Source: Rhodanobacteraceae bacterium
GTDB lineage: Bacteria; Pseudomonadota; Gammaproteobacteria; Xanthomonadales; Rhodanobacteraceae
Direction: 5' to 3'
Assembly (NCBI GenBank): GCA_009996615.1
Contig: JAACZU010000010.1
Span: forward strand, 62,001-126,000
Length of the DNA stretch: 64,000 nt
Position 1 is the first letter of the stretch; every line of letters begins with the position of its first letter. A program made the position numbers and the translations under genes. The notes beneath the pieces were generated by a model. It worked only from the letters and a program-made list of their open reading frames with translations, had not been told where the DNA came from and did no database searches. Below are positions 48,180-57,798 of this stretch, piece by piece.

Positions 48180-49595
48180 TCACGCGCCGTCGAAGCCGTT
48201 CCCGAAGATCCGGTCGAAGTTCGACGGCGGCAGGTCCGTCCCCTGGAAGATGCCGAGCGGCGTGTAGCCCGCGTAGCCGGGGAACACGTGGTAGATGTTC
48301 GGGTTGCCCATGCGCCGGATCAGCGCCTCGGACACGACCTGGCGGTAGTCGGTGGTGACCGCGACGTCGGTGCCCTGGTAGAGCTGGTCGCTGCGCAGGC
48401 CGGGGAAGTTGCCGTAGACGACGCCGCCGTTGACCGCGCCGCCGAGCGCGAGCATCACGTTGCCGTAGCCGTGGTCGGTGCCGCCGTCGGCGTTTTCCTG
48501 CACGCGGCGACCGAACTCGCTGACCACGAGCACGTTGACGTTGCGCATGTAGTTGCCAGCCGCGTCGCTGGCGAGGTCGGTGTAGAACGCGGCCAGGCCG
48601 GCGGACAGGCTCTCGACCTGGTTGCCGAACCAGTCGTAGCTCTGGCTCGGGTTACCCTGGCCGACGTGTGTGTCCCAGTTGCCGAGGTCGATCGTGACCG
48701 CGCGCAGGCCGAGGCCGAGCTTGATCAGCTGCGCGACGTTGCGCAGCTGGTTGCCGAAGCCGGCGTTGTAGTTGAGCGCGTAGTTCGCGCCGCCGGACGG
48801 CCGGTAGCCGCCCGGGTTGCTGGTCGCGTTGTACAGGCCGAAGTTGATCGGCCGCAGCAGCGCGAGCGAGCCGAGCGTGTCGGCGCCGGCGCGCTCGAGC
48901 AGCGTGCTGCCGTTCCACAACCCGTTCAGGCGCGACACCGCGCCGACCAGACCATGCGCCGGGTCGTCGTCCTGCCACGACCAGTGGAACGTGTCGAGGC
49001 GGAAGTCCGAGGCGCTGTCCATCGTGATCGCGTCGGTGCTGCCAAGCAGGCTCGAGGCGGTGAGGCTGCCCATTGACGCGGCCGGCAGCGGCACCGTCGC
49101 CGGCAGGCCGCCGCTGGCGAGGTGGCGCGTCATCCAGCCGATGTTCGTGCCGGTGCCGCCGCCGAAGCCGAACTCGAGGTTCGCCTGCGCCTCGAAGTGG
49201 CTGCGCACGACCGGCACCGGCTGCTTCTGGCCCGCGGCGACGACGAACGCGAGATGCTGCGACTGGAACAGGTCGCGCAGCCCGCTCGCGCGCGGATGCA
49301 GCGCCCACTGCGTGCCGTTCAGCGCGAGCGCGGCGCCGGTGCCCGAGGTCGGGACGCGCGTGCCGCTGCGCGCGACCTCGTAGTCGGCGCGGAACGGGCT
49401 GTTCGCGCCGGGCGGCAACAGGCTGAGGCCATCCATCGCGCCGCGCAGGAAGATCACGACCAGCGTGTCGGCGGTCGCCGCGGCCGGCTGCAGGTCGGGC
49501 GGCGCGAACCAGGCCAGCGCGCGCTCGCTGGTGCCGGCGGCGAGGCCGGCGGCGCAGCAGCCCTTGAGGAAATCGCGGCGGTTCAGAGAGGTCAT
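48180..49595 (-). CDS. Tat-exported DUF1501 protein ending in DRIFGNGFD
   Basis: The product is 471 aa from the ATG with AGGAG nine bases upstream. It begins with a twin-arginine signal (SLNRRDFLKGCC). The body is the alkaline-phosphatase-like DUF1501 fold, with LVVIFLRGAMDGLSLLPP, DLGNWDTHVGQG, VLVVSEFGRRVQENADGGTDHGYGNVMLALGG and a metal-type Asp/His set. DUF1501 proteins usually occur next to DUF1800, as here, and their biochemical role is unknown. Residues 461-469 (DRIFGNGFD), near the C-terminus, match the end of the LVIVD protein at 37543. It is translated 11 bp after the DUF1800 stop, so the two form an operon and probably one complex. Confidence 0.9.
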   Translation of the reverse strand: MTSLNRRDFLKGCCAAGLAAGTSERALAWFAPPDLQPAAATADTLVVIFLRGAMDGLSLLPPGANSPFRADYEVARSGTRVPTSGTGAALALNGTQWALHPRASGLRDLFQSQHLAFVVAAGQKQPVPVVRSHFEAQANLEFGFGGGTGTNIGWMTRHLASGGLPATVPLPAASMGSLTASSLLGSTDAITMDSASDFRLDTFHWSWQDDDPAHGLVGAVSRLNGLWNGSTLLERAGADTLGSLALLRPINFGLYNATSNPGGYRPSGGANYALNYNAGFGNQLRNVAQLIKLGLGLRAVTIDLGNWDTHVGQGNPSQSYDWFGNQVESLSAGLAAFYTDLASDAAGNYMRNVNVLVVSEFGRRVQENADGGTDHGYGNVMLALGGAVNGGVVYGNFPGLRSDQLYQGTDVAVTTDYRQVVSEALIRRMGNPNIYHVFPGYAGYTPLGIFQGTDLPPSNFDRIFGNGFDGA

Positions 49596-49606
49596 CGCGC
49601 GGGCTC

Positions 49607-51457
49607 CTAGCGACGCAGGAATTCGGGGCTGCACAGGATCAGCGCGACCGCGGTGCGCAGGCGCGCGATCGTGTAGTGCTGCGACAGGTTGTTGAGGTTC
49701 CACTTGCCGGTGCGCGCCGGCTGGCCGTTCGGGCTGTCGTCGCTGACGAGGTCGAGCGGCGCGCTCGCGGCGGCGTTCTGGCGCAGCAGGTCGATCGCGG
49801 CCGTGTGCAGCGGCTCGGGCCGGTAGCCGAGGATGCGGTCGCACCAGTAGCCGATGATCGCCGCGGCGCTGCGGCCGGCCGGGTCCGGGAACGCGGCCAG
49901 CGTCTGCGCCTGGATGTCGGTCAGGAACGGATTGGCGTTGTTGTAGCTCTCGACCTGGTGCATCTCGAGCAGGCGCGGCAGCAGCTTCAGCGTCATGCCG
50001 AGCGTGCCGGTGCTCGACCAGGCGACCTGGTCGTCCGGATAGCCGTTCGGCGCCGGCCAGTAGAACAGGCGATGGCCGGCCGCCTGCAGGCGGCCGACGA
50101 ATTCCTTGGTCGGCGTGTAGGTCGAGGTGTTGTCCGGCACCGGCGTGAAGTCGGCGCCGGTCGCGCGCAGCGCGCTGACCGCGGCCAGCGCCGGGCGCTT
50201 CATCTTGGTGCCCCAGTTCGTCTTGAACGCGTCCGACTGCAGGATCAGGCGCAGCACCTGTGCGATCTGGTCCGGCGCCTGCCACTGCTGCTGGAACAGC
50301 TCGGCCGCGTCCTGCACCAGCGCGGCGGGCGCGTTGTCACCGACGAAGCGCCGGCACAGCTTGCCGGCGACGAAACGCGCGGTGCCCGGATGCTGCGCCA
50401 GCATGTCGAACAGCAGCAGGCCGTCGGCCTGGCGCTGGTAGGCGGCGAAGTAGCGCGCCAGCACGTGCTTGGTCAGCTGGTCATGGCGCGTGTCGTCGTA
50501 GGCGAAGTCGCCGAGCGGTGCGCCGTTGACCGGCGTGTACGGCCAGTTCGCGCCGGACACGGTCCAGCCGGTCAGCGCGCGTGCGGCCTCGTAGACGTCG
50601 TCGTCGACGTAGCGCAGGCGCTGCTCCTCGCCGTCCCAGGCGGTGAAGTGGCCGAGCGCCTGCATGTTGGCCCAGCTGTCCGGATTCGGCACGATGCCGG
50701 CGTAGTTCTCGGCGCCGAGCGTGTGCAGCTCCAGCAGCTCGCGCGCGTAGTTCTCGTTCGGATGGCCGGCCTCGTTCGCGTACAGGTCCAGCATGTACAT
50801 CATCGAGGCGGACTTGCCGACCGCCTCGAGCATCGCGCGGAAGTTGCCGAGCGCATGACCGTACGGGCGGATCGCGTCGCGGTCGAAGGCCGGAAACATC
50901 GGGCCGCCGTCGTAGTCCCAGCCGAACACGCTGAAGTGGTCGTGCCAGAAGTCGACCATCACCTCGTACAGCTGCCGCTGGCTGTAGGTCTGGCGGATCA
51001 GCGTCGCGCACTCGCTTTCCGACACCGGCAGCATGCGCGTGTAGTAGTTCGAGCTTGCGTGGTGGTCGGTCCAGAGCTGGTTCGCGCTCTTGCCGAGCGT
51101 GGTGAAGCCGGCGCCGGCCAGGCGCGCGTCGCAGGCGGTGTCGGCGATCGCGGCGGGATCGAGCTGGCGCGTCAGCCACGCCAGCCAGCGCGCATCGTCG
51201 TTCGCGCCGAGCGCGAGGAAGGCGGCGTGCTCGGCGGTCGAGAAACCGAACGTCGTGCGCGTCAGCCAGCGCACCGCCGAGGGCGGAAACGTCAGTGCCT
51301 GCGGGCTGGTCGGCAGCTCGGCCTCGCGCATGCCGTCGCGGCCCGGCCGGCGCATCGCCAGCGCCGGATCGGTCAGCGGCGCGCCGGTGCTGGCGGCGAG
51401 GGCGGTGAACAGGCGTCGGCGCGAGGCGACGAAGGCGGCATTCGCGGGGGCGGCCAT
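49607..51457 (-). CDS. DUF1800 family exported protein
   Basis: The product is 616 aa from the ATG with GGAG six bases upstream. The N-terminus has a possible twin-arginine-like stretch (SRRRLFTALAAS). The family motifs are clear: WLTRTTFGFSTAEHAAF, SECATLIRQTYSQRQLYEVMVDFWHDHFSVFG, ENYARELLELHTLGAENY, and CRRFVGDNAP. The C-terminal half contains WPAPNGYPDD and RLRTAVALILCSPEFL, conserved ends of DUF1800. The protein is expected to act in the periplasm or at the surface with the DUF1501 partner. No enzymatic function is established. This is the first gene of the pair. Confidence 0.9.
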   Translation of the reverse strand: MAAPANAAFVASRRRLFTALAASTGAPLTDPALAMRRPGRDGMREAELPTSPQALTFPPSAVRWLTRTTFGFSTAEHAAFLALGANDDARWLAWLTRQLDPAAIADTACDARLAGAGFTTLGKSANQLWTDHHASSNYYTRMLPVSESECATLIRQTYSQRQLYEVMVDFWHDHFSVFGWDYDGGPMFPAFDRDAIRPYGHALGNFRAMLEAVGKSASMMYMLDLYANEAGHPNENYARELLELHTLGAENYAGIVPNPDSWANMQALGHFTAWDGEEQRLRYVDDDVYEAARALTGWTVSGANWPYTPVNGAPLGDFAYDDTRHDQLTKHVLARYFAAYQRQADGLLLFDMLAQHPGTARFVAGKLCRRFVGDNAPAALVQDAAELFQQQWQAPDQIAQVLRLILQSDAFKTNWGTKMKRPALAAVSALRATGADFTPVPDNTSTYTPTKEFVGRLQAAGHRLFYWPAPNGYPDDQVAWSSTGTLGMTLKLLPRLLEMHQVESYNNANPFLTDIQAQTLAAFPDPAGRSAAAIIGYWCDRILGYRPEPLHTAAIDLLRQNAAASAPLDLVSDDSPNGQPARTGKWNLNNLSQHYTIARLRTAVALILCSPEFLRR

Positions 51458-51588
51458 GGAGCACTCCGTGGGCGGGCGCGATCGTGGCCGTCGGCGGATG
51501 CCGGCGAACACGAACCGCAGGGCGTTCCGATCATACGAAAGGCCCCCGGACGTGCTGTGACTGCGCGCGCGAAACTGGCGGACTTCCT

Positions 51589-51660
51589 GTAGGAGCGCCG
51601 CAGGCGCGACAAGCCTGACACACCGCTGCGACGCCTCGTCGCGGCTGCGCCGCTCCTACA
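51589..51660. repeat. Family D palindrome (tgtaggagcgccgcaggcgcga)
   Basis: tgtaggagcgccgcaggcgc at one end is mirrored by gcggctgcgccgctcctaca at the other, 72 bp in all. It fills most of the gap between murB and the DUF1800 gene. A larger, composite copy is at 57611-57762. Confidence 0.8.
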
Positions 51661-51670
51661 CGGAAGCGCG

Positions 51671-52711
51671 TCACACCACGCGCGGTTCGGGCTCGATCTC
51701 GACGCCGAAGCGCGCGCGCACGCCGGCGCGGATGCGCTCGGCCAGTGCCCACAGCTGCGCGCCGGTTGCGTGGCCGTGGTTGACGAGCACCAGCGCGTGG
51801 CGCTCCGACACCGCCGCGTCGCCTTCGCGCAGGCCCTTGAAACCGCAGGCCTCGATCAGCCAGGCGGCCGACAGCTTGGTTTGCGCCGCGCCGGCCGGCC
51901 AGGCGGGCAGGGCCGGATGCTCGGCGCGCAGGCGCTCGGCGACGGTGCGCTCGACGAGCGGATTCTTGAAGAAGCTGCCGGCGTTGCCGATCAGCGCCGG
52001 GTCCGGCAGCTTGCGCGTGCGCAGGCGCGCGATCGCCTCGGCGACGGCGGCCGGGGTCGGCGTAGTAATGCCGAGCGCGGCGAGTTCGTCGCCGACGCCG
52101 GCGTAGTCGGTGCGCAGTTCGCGCCTGCGCGGCAGGTCGAACTCGACCGCGGTCACGACGTAGCGCTCGCGCTGCTGTTTGAACACCGAATCGCGGTAGG
52201 CGAACGCGCACTCGGCGTTGGCGAGGCGCACGAGGGCGCCGGCCTCGCGGTCCCACGCCTCGACCGCGGCGATGAACTCGCGCACCTCGACGCCGTAGGC
52301 GCCGATGTTCTGGATCGGCGCGGCGCCGACCGTGCCCGGGATCAGCACGAGGTTCTCGAGCCCGGCGTAGCCGTGGCCGACCGCCCAGTGCACGAAGTCG
52401 TTCCAGTTCTCGCCGGCCTCGACGCGCACGCGCGCATGCTCGCCGTCGTCATCGACGACCTGGATGCCGCGCGTGGCCATCGACAGCACGACGCCGGGCC
52501 AGTCGCGCGTGAACAGGATGTTGCTGCCCTCGCCGAGCACGAGGACGGGTTGGGTCTTCAGCGCGGCATAGCCGAACAACTCCGCGAGCGCGGCCGGATT
52601 GCGCACGTCGAGCAGCAGCGCCGCACGCGCCGGCACGCGGAACGTGTTGCGGCCGGTAAGCGAAGCGCTCTCGACGATCGTGTAGCCGGCGGCGTGGGCG
52701 ATCGCGGTCAT
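51671..52711 (-). CDS. murB: UDP-N-acetylenolpyruvoylglucosamine reductase (type I MurB)
   Basis: The product is 346 aa, the usual type I length. FAD-dependent reduction of UDP-GlcNAc-enolpyruvate to UDP-MurNAc, a cytoplasmic step of peptidoglycan precursor synthesis. The FAD motif LVLGEGSNILFT, the IPGTVGAAPIQNIGAYG loop, YRDSVFK (catalytic Arg), GNAGSFFKNP (proton donor Ser246) and a late Glu (EIEPEPR) are all present. The type I loop (AYGVEV...REF) identifies the enzyme class. The start at 52711 is set by alignment. It is monocistronic, with a family A repeat upstream. Confidence 0.95.
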   Translation of the reverse strand: MTAIAHAAGYTIVESASLTGRNTFRVPARAALLLDVRNPAALAELFGYAALKTQPVLVLGEGSNILFTRDWPGVVLSMATRGIQVVDDDGEHARVRVEAGENWNDFVHWAVGHGYAGLENLVLIPGTVGAAPIQNIGAYGVEVREFIAAVEAWDREAGALVRLANAECAFAYRDSVFKQQRERYVVTAVEFDLPRRRELRTDYAGVGDELAALGITTPTPAAVAEAIARLRTRKLPDPALIGNAGSFFKNPLVERTVAERLRAEHPALPAWPAGAAQTKLSAAWLIEACGFKGLREGDAAVSERHALVLVNHGHATGAQLWALAERIRAGVRARFGVEIEPEPRVV

Positions 52712-52756
52712 GCCGACGTTCCCGTGGGTGCGGCTTCAGCCACGAGGCTTTGGGCC

Positions 52757-52869
52757 GTAGGGTGGGACGCAGCGCCGAAGGCGCGGGTCCCACCGCAGCG
52801 CTCGGTGGGACTCGCCGGTGGGCCGTTGCGCCACATCGTCGCCTCCCACGCGGCTGCGTCCCCCCCTAC
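52757..52869. repeat. Family A repeats, inverted pair
   Basis: gtagggtgggacgcagcgcc at 52757 faces ctgcgtccccccctac at 52854-52869. Inside is a further gtcccacc / ggtggga inverted pair. The element fills most of the 187-bp gap between murB and pyrD. Confidence 0.75.
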
Positions 52870-52898
52870 GCGGCTGCGGTGCCGGATGTCGACCGGCA

Positions 52899-53921
52899 TC
52901 ACGGCCGCCGCCCGCGAATCGCCTCGACGCACTCGCCGATCAGCGCCGGGCCGCGGTAGACCATGCCGCTGTAGAACTGCACCAGCGCCGCGCCTGCGTC
53001 GAGCTTGGCCGCGGCGTCGCTGCCGCGCAGGATGCCGCCGACGCCGATCAACGGAATCGTGGGCCCCAGGCGCTGCGCCATGCCGCGCAGCACCGCGGTC
53101 GACTTGGCGAACAGCGGCTTGCCGGACAGCCCGCCGGCTTCGTTGGCGTAGCGGTGGCCGGCGACCGCGCCGCGGTCGATCGTCGTGTTGGTGCAGATCA
53201 CGCCGTCGATGCCGCTCGCGCGCAGCACCTCGGCGATGCCGTCGAGCTCGCTCTCGGACAGGTCCGGCGCGATCTTCAGCAGCATCGGCTTGCGCGCACC
53301 GTGGCGCGCGCCGAGCTTTTCCTGCGCCTCGCGCAGCGTGCCGATGAAGCGCTTGAGCGTGTCCTCTTCCTGCAGGTCGCGCAGACCTTGCGTGTTCGGC
53401 GAGGAGATATTGACGGTTACGTAGCTCGCGCGCGCGTAGACGCGCTCGAGGCAGTAGAGGTAATCGTCGGTCGCGCGCTCGTTCGGCGTGTCCTTGTTCT
53501 TGCCGATGTTGATGCCGAGCACGCCGTTGAAGCGCGCGCGCTCGACGTTGCGCACCAGTGCCTCGACGCCGCCGTTGTTGAAGCCGAGCCGGTTGATGAC
53601 CGCCTCGTGCTCGGGCAGGCGGAACATGCGCGGCTTCGGATTGCCGGCCTGCGGCCGCGGCGTGGTCGTGCCGACTTCGATGAAGCCGAAGCCGAGCGCG
53701 GCCAGCGCGTCGACGTAGGCGCCGTTCTTGTCGAGGCCGGCGGCGAGGCCGACCGGGTTGGCGAAGCGCAGGCCGAACACCTCGACCGGCAGCTGTGCCG
53801 GTGGTGTGGCCAGCAGCGCATGCGCGCCGGTGCGGTACGCGGTTTCGATCGCGGCCAGCGCGAGGTCGTGCGCGCGCTCGGCGTCGAGGCAGAACAGGAA
53901 CGGGCGGGCGAGGGCGTACAT
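52899..53921 (-). CDS. pyrD: Dihydroorotate dehydrogenase (quinone, class 2)
   Basis: The product is 340 aa, typical for class 2. It oxidises dihydroorotate to orotate in pyrimidine synthesis and passes electrons to quinone at the inner membrane. The N-terminal helix ([22 protein letters not shown]) is the quinone-side membrane anchor. FMN-site motifs [28 protein letters not shown] and NRLGFNN, the catalytic Ser in [11 protein letters not shown], and the phosphate loop LIGVGGI are present. It is monocistronic. Confidence 0.96.
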   Translation of the reverse strand: MYALARPFLFCLDAERAHDLALAAIETAYRTGAHALLATPPAQLPVEVFGLRFANPVGLAAGLDKNGAYVDALAALGFGFIEVGTTTPRPQAGNPKPRMFRLPEHEAVINRLGFNNGGVEALVRNVERARFNGVLGINIGKNKDTPNERATDDYLYCLERVYARASYVTVNISSPNTQGLRDLQEEDTLKRFIGTLREAQEKLGARHGARKPMLLKIAPDLSESELDGIAEVLRASGIDGVICTNTTIDRGAVAGHRYANEAGGLSGKPLFAKSTAVLRGMAQRLGPTIPLIGVGGILRGSDAAAKLDAGAALVQFYSGMVYRGPALIGECVEAIRGRRP

Positions 53922-54060
53922 CGGCTCAGTTCACCCGGCCGGCGTGGTGTGTGGCGTGGGGCATGACAGGCAATCCTTGGATGGCAGGGGCGTCGTCGCG
54001 CGGCGCGGACGCCGCCGCGCCCGCGTTCGGGCGTGGCCCGGGGGACGGCGGTGCGGTGGC

Positions 54061-54348
54061 TCAGTGTGCCAGATGCGCGAAGAACGCGAGGCCGCCGAGG
54101 AACGTGAACAGCACGAACACGCACAGGAAGACCAGGAGCAGGTGGACCCAGCCCAGGATCAGCCCGGCCAGCGCCATGCCGTCGCCCTCGATCATGCCGG
54201 CCGGTGCGCGCCGGATCTCGCCGCGCGCGGCGTGGCCGCAGACGACGGCGACGATCGCGCCGATGAGCGGCAGGCCGGCCCAGCACAGGATGCCGAAAAT
54301 CAGGCTGATGACGGCCAGCGGGCTGGTGCGGGCGGGTTGGGCGTTCAT
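54061..54348 (-). CDS. Small DUF4190 domain membrane protein
   Basis: The product is 95 aa from the ATG at 54348. The pattern TSPLAVISLIFGILCWAGLPLIGAIVAVVCGHAARGEIRRAP and GDGMALAGLILGW is the DUF4190 domain, with two or three membrane helices. The function is unknown; such proteins are common as small inner-membrane proteins. A longer reading frame upstream adds no conserved sequence. It is monocistronic. Confidence 0.8.
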   Translation of the reverse strand: MNAQPARTSPLAVISLIFGILCWAGLPLIGAIVAVVCGHAARGEIRRAPAGMIEGDGMALAGLILGWVHLLLVFLCVFVLFTFLGGLAFFAHLAH

Positions 54349-54517
54349 GCGCTGCGAGCGTCCGGCGGCGCAGGTGCCGCGCAGTGGCGCAAGCGTAGTC
54401 AGATGGGCGCGGCGGATCAACGCCCGGCCGCGTGCCGCGCGAGGTGCCGCCCGGCGCGGTGGTGCAGGGAACGGAGCCGCGATGCCCGCACGCCCGGGGC
54501 ACGCGGCTCCTGGTGCG

Positions 54518-55021
54518 TCAGCGCTGCGCGGTCGCTGCCGCCGGCGGCGGACCCGGGAACGTCACGACCGGACCTTTGGGCTGCACGCCTGGCGGCAGCG
54601 CGGCCGGCGCGGCGTCGCCGGCGGTGCCGAGCGATTTCACGAACGCGTACAGCGCCTCCAGGTCGTGGTCGGACATCGTGTTGAGCGCCCAGTACGGCAT
54701 CGGCGGGCGCGTGGTCAGCGCGCGCGCGTAGGTCTTGAAGGCGGCCAGGTCCATCGTGGCCAGGCGCAGGCGCACGTTGGCCGGATAGGTCGTGCCCCAC
54801 GGCCCGCTGAAACCGAGTTTGTCGCCGAGCAGCCACTGCGCTTCCGGCACCTTGCCGCCGGTCAGTCCGAAGCCGGGCGTATGGCAGTCGTTGCAGCCGC
54901 CGATGACGGACAGGTAGCGGCCTTGCTGGATCAGCGCCGCATCGGCGGCCGGCGGCGCACCGGCGGCACCGGCGCAGGAAGCGGCGAGCAGCAGCGCCGC
55001 GCCGAGGAGGGACTTGGACAT
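54518..55021 (-). CDS. Exported monohaem c-type cytochrome
   Basis: The product is 167 aa with a signal peptide (MSKSLLGAALLLAASCAGAAGA). The haem motif CNDCH is at residues 43-47, and a likely axial Met is in the TRPPMPYWALNTM stretch. A Pro-rich tail (about 135-167) may be a flexible linker. The sequence around the haem (GRYLSVIGGCNDCHTPGF) resembles one domain of multi-haem dehydrogenase cytochrome subunits (alcohol/gluconate type), but no dehydrogenase is adjacent. It acts in the periplasm; its electron partner is unknown. Confidence 0.85.
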   Translation of the reverse strand: MSKSLLGAALLLAASCAGAAGAPPAADAALIQQGRYLSVIGGCNDCHTPGFGLTGGKVPEAQWLLGDKLGFSGPWGTTYPANVRLRLATMDLAAFKTYARALTTRPPMPYWALNTMSDHDLEALYAFVKSLGTAGDAAPAALPPGVQPKGPVVTFPGPPPAAATAQR

Positions 55022-55124
55022 GGAAACGCACCGAACGATTGACCCGACACTGGCGGGCCTTCAGTACGCAATAACGGCAAAGCGCGCCCGAAACCCTCAT
55101 CGAGGCGGGCCGCAGGTCGCTTCG

Positions 55125-55886
55125 TCAGCCCATCAGCCCCTGGCCACCGTCGACGCACAGCGTTTGCCCGGTGATCCAGCCGGCATACGGCGAGGCGAGG
55201 AACAGCGCCGCGTGCGCGATCTCCTCCGGTCGGCCGAAGCGGCCGAACGGGATCTTCGCCAGCGTCGCGCGCCACACGTCCGGCTCCTCGCGCCGGCGCC
55301 GGTCCCACAGGCCGTCGGGAAACTCGATCGAGCCGGGCGCGATCGCGTTGACGCGGATGCGCGATTCGGCCAGAGCGAGCGCCTGCGAGGTCGTGTAGTG
55401 GCTCAGTGCCGCCTTGACTGCCGCATACGGCGCGCCGTTGCGGCGCGGATGGAATGCGGCGATCGAGCTGGTGTGCAAGATGCTCGCGTGCGGCGACGCC
55501 TTCAGGTACGGCAGCGCGAAGCGTGAGGCGCGCACGGCCGCCATCAGGTCGACCTGGAAGCCGGCGTTCCAGCCGTCATCATCGTCGTGGAAGCCGTAGC
55601 CGGTCGCGTTGTTGACCAGCACGTCGATGCCGCCGAGCGCCGCCGCGGCGTCGTGCACATAGCCTTCGATCGCCCGCACATCGGCGAGATCGCAGCTCTG
55701 CGTATGCGCGGTGCCGCCGTGCGCGGCGATCGCGTCGCGTGCATCCACCAGCGCCGCTGCGCCGCGCGCGCAGACCGACACCGCCGCGCCGGCCTCGGCG
55801 AACGCCAGCGCGATGCTGCGGCCGATGCCGCGGCTGCCGCCGGCGACGACGACGCGGTAGCCGTGAAAATCGAAGGTCGTGTGCAT
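55125..55886 (-). CDS. SDR family oxidoreductase
   Basis: The product is 253 aa, a classical short-chain dehydrogenase/reductase. The NAD(P) loop AGGSRGIG is at about 14-21, the structural motif NNATGYG at about 90, a Ser in the ILHTSSIAAFHP stretch, and YAAVK the catalytic Tyr/Lys. The C-terminus (ITGQTLCVDGGQGLMG) is the usual one. Arg in VCARG after beta-2 hints at NADP preference. The substrate is unknown. The start at 55886 is by homology. It follows the ALDH7 gene on the same strand after 97 bp, so common regulation is possible. Confidence 0.88.
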   Translation of the reverse strand: MHTTFDFHGYRVVVAGGSRGIGRSIALAFAEAGAAVSVCARGAAALVDARDAIAAHGGTAHTQSCDLADVRAIEGYVHDAAAALGGIDVLVNNATGYGFHDDDDGWNAGFQVDLMAAVRASRFALPYLKASPHASILHTSSIAAFHPRRNGAPYAAVKAALSHYTTSQALALAESRIRVNAIAPGSIEFPDGLWDRRRREEPDVWRATLAKIPFGRFGRPEEIAHAALFLASPYAGWITGQTLCVDGGQGLMG

Positions 55887-55983
55887 GGGGTCCGGGCGTA
55901 GGCTGGACGACCGCAGGTCGGCCGGCGCTCTGCATGTTCGAGCCGGTCGCGCTGCGCGCGCCCAGCCTACGCGACTTTCAGCC

Positions 55984-57516
55984 TCAGAACTCGAACTTGA
56001 TGCCCTGCGCCAGCGGCAGCGCGTCCGAGTAGTTGATCGTGTTGGTCTGGCGGCGCATGTAGGCCTTCCACGCATCCGAACCGGACTCGCGGCCGCCGCC
56101 GGTTTCCTTCTCGCCGCCGAACGCGCCGCCGATCTCGGCGCCGGAGGTGCCGATGTTGACGTTGGCGATGCCGCAGTCCGAACCGGCCGCCGACAGGAAC
56201 TGCTCGGCCGTCTTCAGGTTCTGCGTGAAGATCGACGAAGACAGACCCTGCGGCACGCCGTTCTGCATCTCGATCGCCTCGTCAAGCGTCTTGTACTTCA
56301 TCACATACAGGATCGGCGCGAAGGTCTCGTGCTGGACCACTTCGTCGTCGTTCTTCAGGCCGGTCACGATCGCCGGCAGCACGAAGTTGCCCGGGCGGTC
56401 GATCGCGGTGCCGCCGGTCTCGACGGTGCCGCCGCTGGCCTTGGCCTTCTCGATCGAGGCGAGGAACTGCTGCACCGCGCCGCGGCTGTTCAGCGGGCCC
56501 ATCAGGTTGGCCGGGTCGGTCGGATCGCCGATCTTGCCCTCGACCTGCTTGTACGCCTTGACCAGCGTGGCCAGCACGGTGTCGTAGATCGACTCGTGCA
56601 CGATCAGGCGGCGCGTGGTCGTGCAGCGCTGGCCGGCGGTGCCGACCGCGCCGAACACGATGCCCGGGATCGCCAGCTTCAGGTCGGCGGTTTCGTCGAG
56701 GATGATCGCGTTGTTGCCGCCGAGCTCAAGCAGCGAACGGCCCATGCGGCGCGCGACGCGCTCGCCGACCGTGCGGCCAACCTGGGTCGAGCCGGTGAAG
56801 CTGATCAGCGGGATGCGCTTGTCGTCGACGAACTGCTGCGCCAGCTCGATGCCGGCGTCGTTGATCAGGAAGAAGATGTCCGGGAAACCACCGGCCTTGA
56901 GCGCTTCGTTGCAGATCTTCATCGACGCGATCGCGGTCAGCGGCGTCTTGTTGGACGGCTTCCAGATGCAGATGTCGCCGCAGATCGCGGCGAGGAACGA
57001 ATTCCACGCCCACACCGCGACCGGGAAGTTGAACGCGCTGATGATGCCGACCAGGCCGATCGGGTGCCACTGCTCGTACATGCGGTGGCCCGGGCGCTCG
57101 GAGTGCATCGTGTAGCCGTACAGCATGCGCGACTGGCCGACCGCGAAGTCGGCGATGTCGATCATCTCCTGCACCTCGCCGTCGCCCTCGGGCTTGCTCT
57201 TGCCCATCTCGAGCGCGACCAGCGAGCCGAGCGCGTCCTTGTGCTTGCGCAGCGCCTCGCCGCACAGGCGGATCGCCTCGCCGCGGCGCGGCGCCGGCGT
57301 GGTGCGCCAGACCTTGAACGCGGCCTGCGCACGCGCGATCACCGTCTCGTAGTCCGCCGCGCTCGAGGCGTGCACCTCGGCGATCACTTCGTTGGTGGTC
57401 GGGTTGATCGACTGCAGCAGGCCGGCGTCGGTGGTCTTGGACCACTCGCCGTGGCCGAGGTAGGTGCCGGAATTGATGTCGGCAAGGCCGAGCGCCTTGA
57501 GGATCTGGGCGGACAT
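55984..57516 (-). CDS. amaB: L-aminoadipate-semialdehyde dehydrogenase (ALDH7 family)
   Basis: The product is 510 aa. It oxidises alpha-aminoadipic semialdehyde (in equilibrium with piperideine-6-carboxylate) to aminoadipate in lysine/pipecolate degradation. The ALDH7 hallmark N-terminus ([17 protein letters not shown]), [20 protein letters not shown] (catalytic Glu), [12 protein letters not shown] with Cys298, and [34 protein letters not shown] are present. The ATG has GGAG five bases upstream. No lysine aminotransferase or pipecolate oxidase is next to it. Confidence 0.93.
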   Translation of the reverse strand: MSAQILKALGLADINSGTYLGHGEWSKTTDAGLLQSINPTTNEVIAEVHASSAADYETVIARAQAAFKVWRTTPAPRRGEAIRLCGEALRKHKDALGSLVALEMGKSKPEGDGEVQEMIDIADFAVGQSRMLYGYTMHSERPGHRMYEQWHPIGLVGIISAFNFPVAVWAWNSFLAAICGDICIWKPSNKTPLTAIASMKICNEALKAGGFPDIFFLINDAGIELAQQFVDDKRIPLISFTGSTQVGRTVGERVARRMGRSLLELGGNNAIILDETADLKLAIPGIVFGAVGTAGQRCTTTRRLIVHESIYDTVLATLVKAYKQVEGKIGDPTDPANLMGPLNSRGAVQQFLASIEKAKASGGTVETGGTAIDRPGNFVLPAIVTGLKNDDEVVQHETFAPILYVMKYKTLDEAIEMQNGVPQGLSSSIFTQNLKTAEQFLSAAGSDCGIANVNIGTSGAEIGGAFGGEKETGGGRESGSDAWKAYMRRQTNTINYSDALPLAQGIKFEF

Positions 57517-57610
57517 GGAGACTCCAGGGTACGGGAAGAAGCGGCGCCGGACGGCGCAGAATGCGCAATTGTAGCAGGGCGACCACGCGGGTCGTGCCAA
57601 CGCGGAGACA

Positions 57611-57762
57611 CTGTAGTAGCGGCGCAGCCGCGACGAGGCGTTGCGACGCCTTGTCGCGCCAGCAGCGCTCCCGCATGGGTAACGGTTGCAGGAGCGGGCC
57701 ATGCCCGCGACGAGGCGTTGCGATGCCGTGCCAGCCTTGTCGCGCCTGCGGCGCTCCTACAT
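57611..57762. repeat. Family D repeat, composite copy
   Basis: ctgtagtagcggcgcagccg then cgacgaggcgttgcgacgcc opens the block, and cgcctgcggcgctcctaca closes it. Between them is a second unit (ggttgcaggagcgggccatg, then cccgcgacgaggcg). It fills most of the space between amaB and the tRNA region. Confidence 0.8.
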
Positions 57763-57798
57763 TTGTGGCCATAGCGGCTAGAATGCTCGGCCTCTGCA

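Noticed and set aside
54349-54420. N-terminal extension of the DUF4190 protein
   Set aside because: The extra 24 residues have no conserved pattern; the ATG at 54348 gives the family's usual start.
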